Part shown: positions 10,623 through 20,654 of the stretch, piece after piece
Numbering within the stretch: position 1 is the first letter of the stretch
How the letters are laid out: each line of letters opens with the position of its first letter
From: Mycolicibacterium sphagni
Lineage (GTDB): Bacteria; Actinomycetota; Actinomycetes; Mycobacteriales; Mycobacteriaceae
Direction: 5' to 3'
Length of the DNA: 64,000 bases
Assembly: GCF_002250655.1 (NCBI RefSeq)
Contig: NZ_NOZR01000007.1
Span: 1-64,000 of the forward strand
Notes under the pieces: generated by a model
Told to the model about the DNA's origin: nothing
What the model saw: the letters and a program-made list of their open reading frames with translations, nothing else
The model's database searches: none
Translations under genes and position numbers: made by a program

Positions 10623-10977
10623 TGGAAAACCCCTCTCTCCGCACATCTTTCGCGTGCGTGAGCTGTGGAACCGATCCGAGCACTGTCGCCGATGACTACT
10701 CGTGCTCACAAAATTAGGGGCGGCGTGTAAAGGGAGTCAATACCCACACAATGTGCGCAATCACATAAGCGCAGCTCGAGAATTTACATCACGTTCATCA
10801 TTGCGACCCATCGTCACCGGCTGAGGTGCTATCGGAAGAGCCTGGACCGTGATGCTTTCGTGATTTGCGCAGGCAGCTCCACTTCCGATTTCCTAGCGCT
10901 CAATAGGTAGTTGACACTGCCGTAACACTGCGACCACAAACTGTTAACTGACATCCGCGCCACCCGCGGTTGATAAC
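10623..10977. promoter_or_regulatory. 355-bp divergent intergenic region of whiB3 and the sigD operon
   Basis: No convincing gene is visible here. It holds the whiB3 ribosome site, an AT-rich patch near 10700-10800, and a TTGACA at 10911-10916 pointing toward the sigD side. No well-spaced -10 hexamer for that box is seen. The length suggests a long whiB3 leader or several promoters. Confidence 0.4.
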
Positions 10978-11805
10978 GTGCCGGATCAGATGAACTCCAC
11001 CGCACTTGCCGAGGCCGCGTTCGGCGATACTCCGGGCTGCTGGCCGCTGCCCGCCGCGAACACGCCCGCGCAATTATGGTGCAGGGCCGTCGCCGCTGCA
11101 GGCCTTGGCCACTACAGCTGCGCCCGCGCCGACCTCGCCGTCTTGCGTCGCCGGCAACCTGCCGCTGCCCTGGCGTCTCTGTCGCTGAGCACCGAGGCGT
11201 CGTTGCTTCGCCAGCTCGGCGGTCATCGGCTGGCCGCCGGGTGGGATGGCCGCGCCCTTGCTCTCGCGCGGTCCGCCGGCGACGGCCCACTGGCGCTCGA
11301 AGCCGGCGTCGACGCCGTCGTCGGGTTGGCGGCCGACGCGCTTGGGGTGGGCCGGCTCGCGGCGTCGGCCCGATTGCTCGAACGCGCCGAGGAGATGATG
11401 GACGGCGCCGAGGGGATGCCGCCGCGATTGGCCATCCGGCTGGCGTGGGTCAGTGCCGAACTCGCGATGGCTTCCGGCCGCGGCGACGACGCGGTCGCCC
11501 ATGCGCGCCGCGGGGTGGATTTTGCCGAGGAGGCGCTGCCCGCGCTGCGGCGCCACCGAGTCAAAAGTGAAGTGGTGCTCGCCGCCGCGCTGTGTTGCGC
11601 GGGATCGATAGACCTGTCCCGGGGAGTCGCCGATGCCGCGCTGACCGACACCGAGGCCTACGGTCTGCTGCCACTGCGATGGGCGCTGGCGTGTCTGCTG
11701 GCCGATATCAATAGTGCAACACTTACGTCACAGCAGGTCTCGGCGATCCGAGACGATTGTGCTGCGGTTATCACGCGGCGCGGCGGGCGGTGGAGCCACC
11801 GCTAA
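10978..11805 (+). CDS. conserved mycobacterial helical-repeat protein (Rv3415c-like)
   Basis: A 275-residue, alanine- and leucine-rich protein with no recognised catalytic motif. Repeated helical segments such as ALARSAGDGPLALEAGVDAV and LAWVSAELAMASGRGDDAVA suggest a TPR-like solenoid. In M. tuberculosis the equivalent gene lies between whiB3 and sigD, the same position as here. GTG 10978 is taken as the start; ATG 10990 would drop four residues, and neither has a strong ribosome site. It precedes sigD by 87 bases on the same strand and may be transcribed with it. The function is unknown. Confidence 0.75.
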   Translation: MPDQMNSTALAEAAFGDTPGCWPLPAANTPAQLWCRAVAAAGLGHYSCARADLAVLRRRQPAAALASLSLSTEASLLRQLGGHRLAAGWDGRALALARSAGDGPLALEAGVDAVVGLAADALGVGRLAASARLLERAEEMMDGAEGMPPRLAIRLAWVSAELAMASGRGDDAVAHARRGVDFAEEALPALRRHRVKSEVVLAAALCCAGSIDLSRGVADAALTDTEAYGLLPLRWALACLLADINSATLTSQQVSAIRDDCAAVITRRGGRWSHR

Positions 11806-11892
11806 CGCCCGATCGGCATGGTGGGCCGATATTGTCTAGCTCAGTGGCTGCCGGGTAGCACCCCGTTCGTAACGTTGGAGATATCGCCGTCG

Positions 11893-12471
11893 ATGACAAT
11901 TCCAGGAGATCGTCTCGACGCGGCCGTTGCTGAAGCTGTGGCCGGCAGTCGCGATGCCCTCCGGGAAGTTGTGGAGACCATCCGCCCCATTGTGGTCCGT
12001 TATATCCGGGCTCGCCTCGGGTCCACGGAGCGGGTTGGCCTCTCTGCCGACGACGTCGCACAGGAGGTTTGCTTGGCCGCCATCCAGGCGCTGCCGCGAT
12101 ATCAGGATCAGGGTCGCCCCTTCCTGGCCTTCGTGTACGGCATCGCTGCCCATAAGGTCGCCGACGCACACCGCGCCGCCGGCCGTAACCGTTCCGACCC
12201 CACTGATGTGGTGCCGGAGCGGTACTCGCTGGAGGCGGGCCCCGAGCAGATGGCGCTGCAGTCTGATTCTGCAGCCCGAATGAACAAGTTGTTGCAGGTC
12301 CTGCCCGAAAAACAGCGCGAAATCCTGATCTTGCGGATCGTCGTCGGGCTGTCCGCCGAAGAGACCGCCGATGCCGTCGGCAGTACTCCCGGGGCGGTGC
12401 GCGTCGCCCAGCATCGCGCGCTGGCCAAACTCAAGACCGAGATCACCGCGGCAGGTCACGGCTATGCCTGA
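11893..12471 (+). CDS. sigD: ECF RNA polymerase sigma factor SigD
   Basis: A 192-residue group 4 sigma factor. Region 2 is readable as VVRYIRARLG, LSADDVAQEVCLAAI and GRPFLAFVYGIAAHKVAD. Region 4 follows as LPEKQREILILRIVVGLSAEETADAV with the DNA-contact helix TPGAVRVAQHRALAKLK. SigD governs stationary-phase and ribosome-related genes in mycobacteria. ATG 11893 has only GGAG about 12 bases upstream. The frame stays open to 11818, and FVTLEISPS just before this ATG resembles the annotated M. tuberculosis N-terminus, so a longer form is possible. The last 8 bases overlap the anti-sigma gene, coupling the pair. Confidence 0.93.
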   Translation: MTIPGDRLDAAVAEAVAGSRDALREVVETIRPIVVRYIRARLGSTERVGLSADDVAQEVCLAAIQALPRYQDQGRPFLAFVYGIAAHKVADAHRAAGRNRSDPTDVVPERYSLEAGPEQMALQSDSAARMNKLLQVLPEKQREILILRIVVGLSAEETADAVGSTPGAVRVAQHRALAKLKTEITAAGHGYA

Positions 12472-13783
12472 CCTCGGACGCAACTCTCGCAACGACGAAC
12501 CGTCGCTCGACGCCATCATCGCCAGCGATCGCTTCATCGACGCCTTGGCCAACGGCCATCAGGCAGCCCCGCAGGACCAGGCCGACGCCGTGCTCGCCGA
12601 ATTGCTCGGCGAATGGCGCGACGAGATGCGCTGGCCCCCGGCAACCGGACTGATCACCGAGCGTGAAGCCATCACTGCCCTGCGCACCGGCGTCGCCGAG
12701 AAACACAGCAGCGGGCGCAGTCGGCGCGGCCTGAGCATCGTCGGCGCGGCGGCCGCGGGTGTCCTTCTCCTCGGCGGCTTCGGCGCGGTGGTCGCCGGTG
12801 CCGGACCTGGCGACGCCCTCTACGGACTGCGCACGATGCTGTTCGGGGCGCCCAAACAGGTCCGCGACGACCAGGTCACCCTGGCTGCCAAGACCGAACT
12901 CGCCCAGGTTCAGCAGCTCATTTCCCAGGGCGACTGGCAGGGGGCGCAGGACAAGCTGGTCGCGGTCAGCACCCAGGTGGCAAGCGTGGGGGACGAGTCG
13001 CAGAAGCAGCAGCTGCTCGACCAGTGGAACCAGCTGTCGGCCAAGGTCGTTCAGAAGGACCCCGACGCCACGGTGCCGCCCGGTATCACCTATACGGTGC
13101 CGGCGTCGGCCACCGAACTCGTGCCGGCGGTGGTCACCCCGACCAACGCACCCGAGGTACCGCCCAGCATCGCTTGCCGATCCGCCGGTTGCGAGCCGTC
13201 GATCACGTTCTCGACGGGCCCCGACGGAACCGGCACGTTCCTTTCACCGCCGCCGCAGGCTCCGACGACGCAGGTGGAGCAGACCGGGTCGACGAGCGCC
13301 ACGACCGTCGACCCGACGACCACCGTCGAGCAGACCACCACGGCGCTTCCGACCACGACGTCCGCCGTGCCGACGACCACCACGACGACGGTGTTGCCCA
13401 CGACGACCACGACGGTGGTTCCGACGACGACCACGACGACGGTGTTGCCGACGACCACCACCACGACCACAGTGGGCGGAGGTGGCACCACGAGCCAGTC
13501 CGCGGCGGTCCAGTCGCCGGCTGCGGCGGCGACGTCCAGCCCGTCGGCGGCGGCCGCTGAATCTCCGTCCGCGGCCGCGACCACGTCGACTGCGCCGCAA
13601 CAACAGGCGACATCCTCGGCGCCGTCGGTGATCGAGCCGACCACCGTCGCGTCGATACCGTCGACGGCGCTCCAGACAGCGGTTCAGACGCCCAGGACCC
13701 GGGTGCCGAGTGTGATGACCACCACGCTGGTGCCGATGCCGGGACTACCGATATTCGGCGGCGGGCACAGCGGCGGGAACTAA
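12464..13783 (+). CDS. rsdA: anti-sigma-D factor RsdA, single-pass membrane protein
   Basis: A 439-residue protein in three parts. The N-terminal cytoplasmic region contains SLDAIIASDRFIDALANG, the SigD-binding segment of the RsdA family. One transmembrane helix is around residues 90-110 (IVGAAAAGVLLLGGFGAVV). The outer region includes a helical part followed by a long Thr/Pro/Ser/Ala-rich stretch from about residue 260 to the end. In M. tuberculosis RsdA is degraded to release SigD; regulated proteolysis here is inferred. ATG 12464 overlaps the sigD stop. The extracellular tail is strongly repetitive at both DNA and protein level. Confidence 0.9.
   Translation: MPDLGRNSRNDEPSLDAIIASDRFIDALANGHQAAPQDQADAVLAELLGEWRDEMRWPPATGLITEREAITALRTGVAEKHSSGRSRRGLSIVGAAAAGVLLLGGFGAVVAGAGPGDALYGLRTMLFGAPKQVRDDQVTLAAKTELAQVQQLISQGDWQGAQDKLVAVSTQVASVGDESQKQQLLDQWNQLSAKVVQKDPDATVPPGITYTVPASATELVPAVVTPTNAPEVPPSIACRSAGCEPSITFSTGPDGTGTFLSPPPQAPTTQVEQTGSTSATTVDPTTTVEQTTTALPTTTSAVPTTTTTTVLPTTTTTVVPTTTTTTVLPTTTTTTTVGGGGTTSQSAAVQSPAAAATSSPSAAAAESPSAAATTSTAPQQQATSSAPSVIEPTTVASIPSTALQTAVQTPRTRVPSVMTTTLVPMPGLPIFGGGHSGGN
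13366..13480 (+). repeat. tandem Thr-rich coding repeats in rsdA
   Basis: ACG/ACC codons form blocks of four to seven threonines separated by VLP, VVP or similar, for example TTTTTTVLP twice and TTTTTVVP once. Near-identical DNA of about 24-27 bases recurs, so copy number could vary by slippage or recombination. Confidence 0.75.
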
Positions 13784-13795
13784 GCGACTACGCGC

Positions 13796-14200
13796 TCAGC
13801 GAAAACCGTCGTAGTCCGAGGTTGCTTCGTTCAGCGAGGCATCGGCATAGCCACGGCAGTAGTCCCACGTGACGTAAGCGTCGGGCTCGGGGTCGTAGGC
13901 GGGTTCGTGTGGACGCACCGTGCCGTCGACCAAAAGTTGAAGAAGGTTGGCGCGCAACATATCCCAGTCGTGGTAATGGTCCTGTTGGCACTCGTCACAG
14001 CACACCACGAGTCCGCGGATGCCCCGGTGGGCCAACAGTGCCTCGTACACCGCCAAGTCGGCCAGGTCGGCCTCGACTGCGGCACGCTCCTGCGGATCCA
14101 GGGGTTGTCCTGGCTCGAGTGCATCCAACGCGGCCGACGGATCGGCGGGGTCGTCGGCGAACGGATCGGGTGGCAGGCCTGGTGGGAGGTGGTCTCGCAC
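13796..14200 (-). CDS. DUF5319 family protein (Rv3412-like)
   Basis: A 134-residue acidic protein. The first third is Pro/Asp-rich ([13 protein letters not shown]). The conserved core is [22 protein letters not shown], with a CCxxC and several histidines that could bind metal. The C-terminus has [13 protein letters not shown]. The family is restricted to actinobacteria and has no known function. It lies in the same place as Rv3412 in M. tuberculosis, convergent with rsdA and divergent from guaB2. ATG 14200 gives the family length. Confidence 0.8.
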   Translation of the reverse strand: MRDHLPPGLPPDPFADDPADPSAALDALEPGQPLDPQERAAVEADLADLAVYEALLAHRGIRGLVVCCDECQQDHYHDWDMLRANLLQLLVDGTVRPHEPAYDPEPDAYVTWDYCRGYADASLNEATSDYDGFR

Positions 14201-15889
<1,689 letters not shown>

Positions 15890-15930
15890 GGACCCGATGA
15901 GCGCTTGCGCGAACAGGAGACAGCACCGCC

Positions 15931-17067
15931 GTGCGCGACATGGTTGAAATCGGCATGGGCAGAACCGCCCGCCGTACATACGAACTCAGCGATATCAACA
16001 TCGTCCCGTCCCGGCGGACCCGCTCGTCCCAGGACGTCTCGACGGCGTGGCAGCTGGACGCCTATCGCTTCGAGATCCCCGTCGTCGCGCATCCGACCGA
16101 CGCGCTGGTGTCACCGGAGTTCGCCATCGAACTGGGCCGCCTCGGCGGACTGGGCGTGCTCAACGGTGAGGGCCTGATCGGCCGGCACGCCGATGTGCAG
16201 GCCAAGATCACCGAGGTCATCGAGGCCGCCGACAAGGAGCCCGAACCGACGGCCGCGATCCGACTGCTGCAACAGCTGCACGCCGCGCCGCTGGACCCCG
16301 AGCTGCTGGGCGCGGCGGTCGCCCGCATCCGCGACGCAGGCGTCACCACAGCGGTGCGGGTGAGCCCGCAGAACGCTCAGGCGCTGACACCGGCACTGGT
16401 CGCGGCGGGTATCGACCTGCTGGTCATCCAGGGCACGATCATCTCGGCCGAGCGGGTGGACTCCCACGGGGAGCCGCTGAACCTGAAGACGTTCATCTCC
16501 GAGCTCGATGTGCCGGTGGTGGCCGGCGGGGTGCTGGATCACCGCACCGCGCTGCACCTGATGCGCACCGGCGCGGCCGGCGTGATCGTCGGTTACGGCT
16601 CCACACTCGGGGTGACCACCAGCGACGAGGTGCTGGGCATTAGCGTGCCGATGGCCACGGCGATCGCCGACGCGGCCGCGGCGCGGCGCGAATACCTCGA
16701 CGAGACCGGCGGCCGCTACGTGCACGTGCTCGCCGACGGTGACATCCACAGCTCCGGTGACCTCGCCAAGGCCATCGCGTGCGGTGCCGACGCGGTGGTG
16801 CTGGGCACTCCGCTGGCCGAGTCCGCTGAGGCGCTCGGTGACGGCTGGTTCTGGCCGGTGGCCGCCGCGCACCCGTCGCTGCCGCGCGGGGCGCTGCTGC
16901 AGATCGCCGCGGGGGAGCGGCCGTCGCTGGACCGGGTGCTCAACGGGCCTTCTGATGACCCGTTCGGCTCACTCAACCTGGTCGGCGGCCTACGCCGCTC
17001 GATGGCCAAGGCCGGATACTGCGACCTCAAGGAATTCCAGAAGGTCGGCCTGACTGTCGGCCGCTGA
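15931..17067 (+). CDS. guaB3: GuaB3, IMPDH-family paralog
   Basis: A 378-residue IMPDH-like barrel without CBS domains, beginning MVEIGMGRTARRTYELSD after a three-residue leader. Where active IMPDHs have GPGSICTTR this protein has GYGSTLGVTTS, so the catalytic cysteine aligns with Val228. VLADGDIHSSGDLAKAIACGADAV corresponds to the phosphate-binding part of the barrel. It is close to full-length M. tuberculosis GuaB3. GTG 15931 is chosen because CAGGAGA lies about ten bases upstream; ATG 15940 is the alternative. A cyanobacterial GuaB3 has been described as a GMP reductase; the mycobacterial role is unclear. Its last 41 bases overlap the 3' end of the convergent MMPL gene. Confidence 0.93.
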   Translation: MRDMVEIGMGRTARRTYELSDINIVPSRRTRSSQDVSTAWQLDAYRFEIPVVAHPTDALVSPEFAIELGRLGGLGVLNGEGLIGRHADVQAKITEVIEAADKEPEPTAAIRLLQQLHAAPLDPELLGAAVARIRDAGVTTAVRVSPQNAQALTPALVAAGIDLLVIQGTIISAERVDSHGEPLNLKTFISELDVPVVAGGVLDHRTALHLMRTGAAGVIVGYGSTLGVTTSDEVLGISVPMATAIADAAAARREYLDETGGRYVHVLADGDIHSSGDLAKAIACGADAVVLGTPLAESAEALGDGWFWPVAAAHPSLPRGALLQIAAGERPSLDRVLNGPSDDPFGSLNLVGGLRRSMAKAGYCDLKEFQKVGLTVGR

Positions 17068-19300
17068 GCTGACATCTCTGGGCGCGATGGGCGCCACGGC
17101 CGGAGGAGATGGTGCGGTTGTGCCAGCGCGCCAACGGCGCGGGCGCCCACCAGTTCAGCCGGCCGAGTACGTGCATCAATGCGGGCAGCAGAAGCATGCG
17201 TACCACCGTCGCGTCGGCCAGGACGGCGATCGTCAGTCCGACGGCGAACATGCGCATGAACGACACGCCTGCGAACATCAGTGCGGAAAAAGAGATCGTC
17301 ATGAGTAACGCGGCGGCCGTGACGACGCGCCCGGTGCGCTCGATGCCGAGCGCGATGCTCTCGTCGTTGTCCGAACTTGTTCGGGGAGAGGCGAGCCAGT
17401 ACTCGCGGATACGCGAGAGCAGGAAGACTTCGTAGTCCATCGACAATCCGAATGCGACGCAGAACATGAGCACCGGTATGTTGACGACGAGCGTGCCTGT
17501 CGGCGTCGTGCCGGCCGCCCAGAGATGACCTTCCTGAAATATCCACACGAGCGCGCCGAATGCGGCGGTCAGCGAAAGCATATTGAGCAACACCGCTTTG
17601 ATCGGAAGCACGACGCTTCCGGTGAGCAGGAAGAGCAACGTCAACATGACGACGGCGATGAATCCGAGTACGACCGGAAGGCGCGACGTAATTCCCTGCA
17701 CGGAATCGCGGTTCGTCTGCGCCGTCCCGGTGAATTGCGCGGAGGCGTGGCTCGGCAGTGCCACCGCATGCAATCGGTCCAACTGATTTTCCGACGCCTG
17801 CGTGTACAGGGGTGCCGTGCTCTCGACGGTCAGGAAGGCGCTGGTGCCGTTCCTGCCTGCCGGAGCCGAGGGTGGCCCCGTGCGCTGACCGGCGACAAAC
17901 GTGCCGCTCGGCGCCGACACGGCGGTCACGTCGGGTACCCGTGACAAATCGGCGGCGTAGTTGTCCAGTTCCTTATCGGTCAGCGCGGTGGCTTCGGGCA
18001 ACACGATCTTCACCGCGTTGTTGGAGTTCAATGCGAAATCGGTTCGGATTCGGTCGTTGACTGCGCGCGCCGACGATGTGGGCGGTAACACTCGATCGTC
18101 CGGATACCCCCAGCTGACACGGAGGAACGGTGTGCCGAGTACCAGCAGTGCCACAGTGGCAATGAAGCCGATGGGAATCGCATGGCGCATAACGAATTTC
18201 GCCATTCGATACCAACCCGTGTGACCCGTGGCCGGAGTTGGCGGTTCGGCACGGCCGCGGAGTCGCCGCAGGAGCCGCCTGATGTTCAGCGCGTCGAGTC
18301 GATCGCCGGCCAGCACGATCACGGCCGGGGTTACGACCACCGCCGCGAGGGCGGCGAACGTCACCACGGCCACGCCGGCGTACGCGAAGGACTTAAGGAA
18401 ATACATCGGAAAGATCGCCAGCCCCACCATCGCCAGCGCCACAGTCATCGCCGAGAACAGAACGGTCCGGCCAGCTGTGGTCATAGCGCGCACCAGGGCT
18501 TGCTCGCGGGAGCCGCCGTCGGACAATTCGTCTCGGTATCTGCTGATGATCAGCAGGGTGTAGTCGATGGCCAAGGCCAACCCCAAGGCTGCCGCGACAT
18601 TGAGTGCGAAGATCGACACATCGGTGAACGACGCGATCGCGCGCAGTGCCGCAAGTGAGCCCAGGATTGCAAATCCGCCGACAGCCACTGGCAGTGCGGC
18701 GGCGAGGAGTCCGCCGAAGACCCAGACCAGCGCGATGAAGCTCAGCGGTATCGCGATGGATTCCATTCGGATCAAGTCTTTTTCGGTCTGTCGGCTGATG
18801 GCCGAGTACACGATTGCGGACCCGCCGGCGTGAACCTCCACCCCACCAGCACTTGTCGGCAGCCGATCAGCCAGTGTTTGTGCCCGTTTCGGGGCGGTGT
18901 CCTCATCGCCTTGGATCGCGGCGATGATCATTGCCGACTTGCCGTCGCGTGTGAGTGTTCCCGGTGCCGGTTGGCCGTTCCATGGGGAGATGACCTGCGA
19001 CACGAACGGTGAAGCGGCCAGTTCTCGGGTGATATCTGCACCGACGGCACGCGCGGTGTCGACGACTGCGCCGCTGTGCGAATCGACCACCACAACCAGC
19101 TCCATGTCGCCCTGGCGAAAGGTGTTGGCGAGCATCAGCGAGGCGCGTGCGGATTCGGAATCGGGATCGAGGAATCCTCCGTTGGACAGGCTTGAGGCTG
19201 CCGGAATTGCGTAGATTGCGGCGCCGATCAGCAGGAGTAGGGCGCCCGCGACGATCCGCCTCGGCGCCGTGATGGCCAACCTTGCCATTCCGGCGAGCAT
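17027..19300 (-). CDS. MMPL-family RND transporter
   Basis: A 757-residue RND exporter with the standard two-half layout. TM1 (IVAGALLLLIGAAIYAI) is followed by a periplasmic domain, then a block of five helices including GLALAIDYTLLIISRYRDEL. A cytoplasmic linker rich in Arg, a second periplasmic domain and a second helix block with FGLSMDYEVFLLSRIREYW follow. The two D-Y pairs are the proton-relay signature. It probably exports a lipid-like or isoprenoid molecule. It sits between guaB3 and the carotenoid genes and is divergent from the IPP isomerase. In Corynebacterium glutamicum an MMPL gene lies inside the crt operon, so a carotenoid-linked role is plausible but unproven. Confidence 0.88.
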   Translation of the reverse strand: MLAGMARLAITAPRRIVAGALLLLIGAAIYAIPAASSLSNGGFLDPDSESARASLMLANTFRQGDMELVVVVDSHSGAVVDTARAVGADITRELAASPFVSQVISPWNGQPAPGTLTRDGKSAMIIAAIQGDEDTAPKRAQTLADRLPTSAGGVEVHAGGSAIVYSAISRQTEKDLIRMESIAIPLSFIALVWVFGGLLAAALPVAVGGFAILGSLAALRAIASFTDVSIFALNVAAALGLALAIDYTLLIISRYRDELSDGGSREQALVRAMTTAGRTVLFSAMTVALAMVGLAIFPMYFLKSFAYAGVAVVTFAALAAVVVTPAVIVLAGDRLDALNIRRLLRRLRGRAEPPTPATGHTGWYRMAKFVMRHAIPIGFIATVALLVLGTPFLRVSWGYPDDRVLPPTSSARAVNDRIRTDFALNSNNAVKIVLPEATALTDKELDNYAADLSRVPDVTAVSAPSGTFVAGQRTGPPSAPAGRNGTSAFLTVESTAPLYTQASENQLDRLHAVALPSHASAQFTGTAQTNRDSVQGITSRLPVVLGFIAVVMLTLLFLLTGSVVLPIKAVLLNMLSLTAAFGALVWIFQEGHLWAAGTTPTGTLVVNIPVLMFCVAFGLSMDYEVFLLSRIREYWLASPRTSSDNDESIALGIERTGRVVTAAALLMTISFSALMFAGVSFMRMFAVGLTIAVLADATVVRMLLLPALMHVLGRLNWWAPAPLARWHNRTISSGRGAHRAQRCQLSGRQSGRPSGIP

Positions 19301-19602
19301 CTACCGTCCTCTCGGCTGGTGATTCCGGCCGGCGCGAGATTGGGAGATGCTTAAGAATGTGAAAAGTTCACAGATTTAATAATCCCTCGGGCCGGAGCAT
19401 GGCCAATCCGACTGGCGGCCAGTCCCTTACCGAAGATATATTCATTTGCTTAACTATTCAATACATGAATGAACTGGTCGTCTGAGGGTACGCTGAAACC
19501 GATCCCGGGGCTGTTTAGGCCTTCGCGGACCGGTGTCAGCGTCCTTGGGCTCCAGGGTTTCGGCTGACGCCAACATCGATCGGCACACAGTGAGGCGAGG
19601 TG
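19301..19602. promoter_or_regulatory. divergent mmpL/idi2 control region with elements shared with crtE
   Basis: This 302-bp region has no gene and is clearly AT-rich. TTCACAGATTTAATAAT lies at 19367-19383, beside the palindrome GTGAA-AAG-TTCAC (19359-19371). A second element at 19441-19476 begins TTCATTTGCTTAA and ends ATGAATGAACTG. Both resemble the sequence at 29907-29941 upstream of crtE. They may be operators for the MarR protein of this locus or shared promoter elements. Confidence 0.5.
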
Positions 19603-20646
19603 ATGGGTGACATGGTGTTGCTCGAACGTCGCAAACGTCGGCATATCGAGGTGTGCCTCGATGGCGACGTCGGCTATCACGGAGTGACAACGGGTCTGGA
19701 ACGCTACCGGCTGCCCTACAACGCGCTCACCCAGACACGTCTGGACGACGTCGGCCTGGGCACTGAATTCCTCGGTGTGCGATTGCGTGCGCCGGTGCTG
19801 GTGGGCGCCATGACCGGCGGCGCGGAACTTTCGGGACTCATAAACCGCAATCTGGCGATCGCCGCCCAGCAGCTGGGGATCGGGATGATGCTCGGGTCGC
19901 AGCGAGTGATGTTCAACAACGCGCTGGGCGAGGCCGCTGCGGCGAGCTTCACCGTGCGCGATGTGGCACCGGATGTGCTGCTGGTCGGCAACATCGGCCT
20001 CGCGCAGCTGACCAGCGAGGCCGTACCTGACATCGCCGCCGCACTCGACAGAGTCGGAGCCAACGCCCTTGCGGTACATACGAATCCACTACAGGAGGCG
20101 ATGCAGGCCAATGGCGACACCGACTGCGCCGGCTCGCTCGAGCGATTGCATGAGGTGGTACCCATGCTGGACTACCCGGTGCTTCTCAAGGAAGTGGGCC
20201 ACGGTATCGGCAGGAGCGCTGTCGCGGAGTTGCTGCGACTGACCGGTGAGTCACCGGTGGCGGCGATCGATGTCGCGGGCGCGGGCGGCACATCGTGGTC
20301 GCGTGTCGAGCAATTCGTGCACTACGGCGAATTGCGTTATCCGGATCTGGCCGATTGGGGCATACCCACCGCCCAAGCGCTTTTGGAGGTACGTGCAGCC
20401 CTACCGCGCATTCCCCTCGTGGCCTCTGGGGGAATCCGAACCGGTTCCGACGCGGCCAAAGCGCTGGCATTGGGTGCCGACGTGGTAGCCGTCGCCCGCC
20501 CGCTCTTGTCCGCCGCCATCGAGTCGGCTGCCGCAGTGGTGGAGTGGCTCCAGAGGTTTATCGATGAGCTGCGTGTGTGTCTGCACGGCTGCGGCGCAAC
20601 CGATCTGCTCGCGCTACGCGGCCTCGGCGCGGTACCTGTCGGCTAG
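19603..20646 (+). CDS. fni: type 2 isopentenyl-diphosphate isomerase
   Basis: A 347-residue FMN-dependent IPP isomerase, not the Nudix type 1 enzyme. FMN and substrate motifs are readable: [44 protein letters not shown] and [20 protein letters not shown]. It interconverts IPP and DMAPP and so feeds GGPP synthesis by crtE. ATG 19603 follows a GAGGCGAGG ribosome region; GTG 19600 and ATG 19612 are alternatives. The glycosyltransferase gene begins 8 bases after its stop, so the two are co-transcribed. Its position in the carotenoid locus argues for pigment supply. Confidence 0.9.
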   Translation: MGDMVLLERRKRRHIEVCLDGDVGYHGVTTGLERYRLPYNALTQTRLDDVGLGTEFLGVRLRAPVLVGAMTGGAELSGLINRNLAIAAQQLGIGMMLGSQRVMFNNALGEAAAASFTVRDVAPDVLLVGNIGLAQLTSEAVPDIAAALDRVGANALAVHTNPLQEAMQANGDTDCAGSLERLHEVVPMLDYPVLLKEVGHGIGRSAVAELLRLTGESPVAAIDVAGAGGTSWSRVEQFVHYGELRYPDLADWGIPTAQALLEVRAALPRIPLVASGGIRTGSDAAKALALGADVVAVARPLLSAAIESAAAVVEWLQRFIDELRVCLHGCGATDLLALRGLGAVPVG

Positions 20647-20654
20647 GCGAATCG

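Noticed and set aside
11830..11880. tRNA-like string (TAGCTCAGTGG with a later GTTCG)
   Set aside because: No acceptor stem, anticodon arm or correct spacing can be formed; it is the sigD leader.
12759..13631. Arg-rich frame over rsdA and its antisense Val/Gly-rich frames
   Set aside because: Frame-shifted readings of the Thr-rich repeats.
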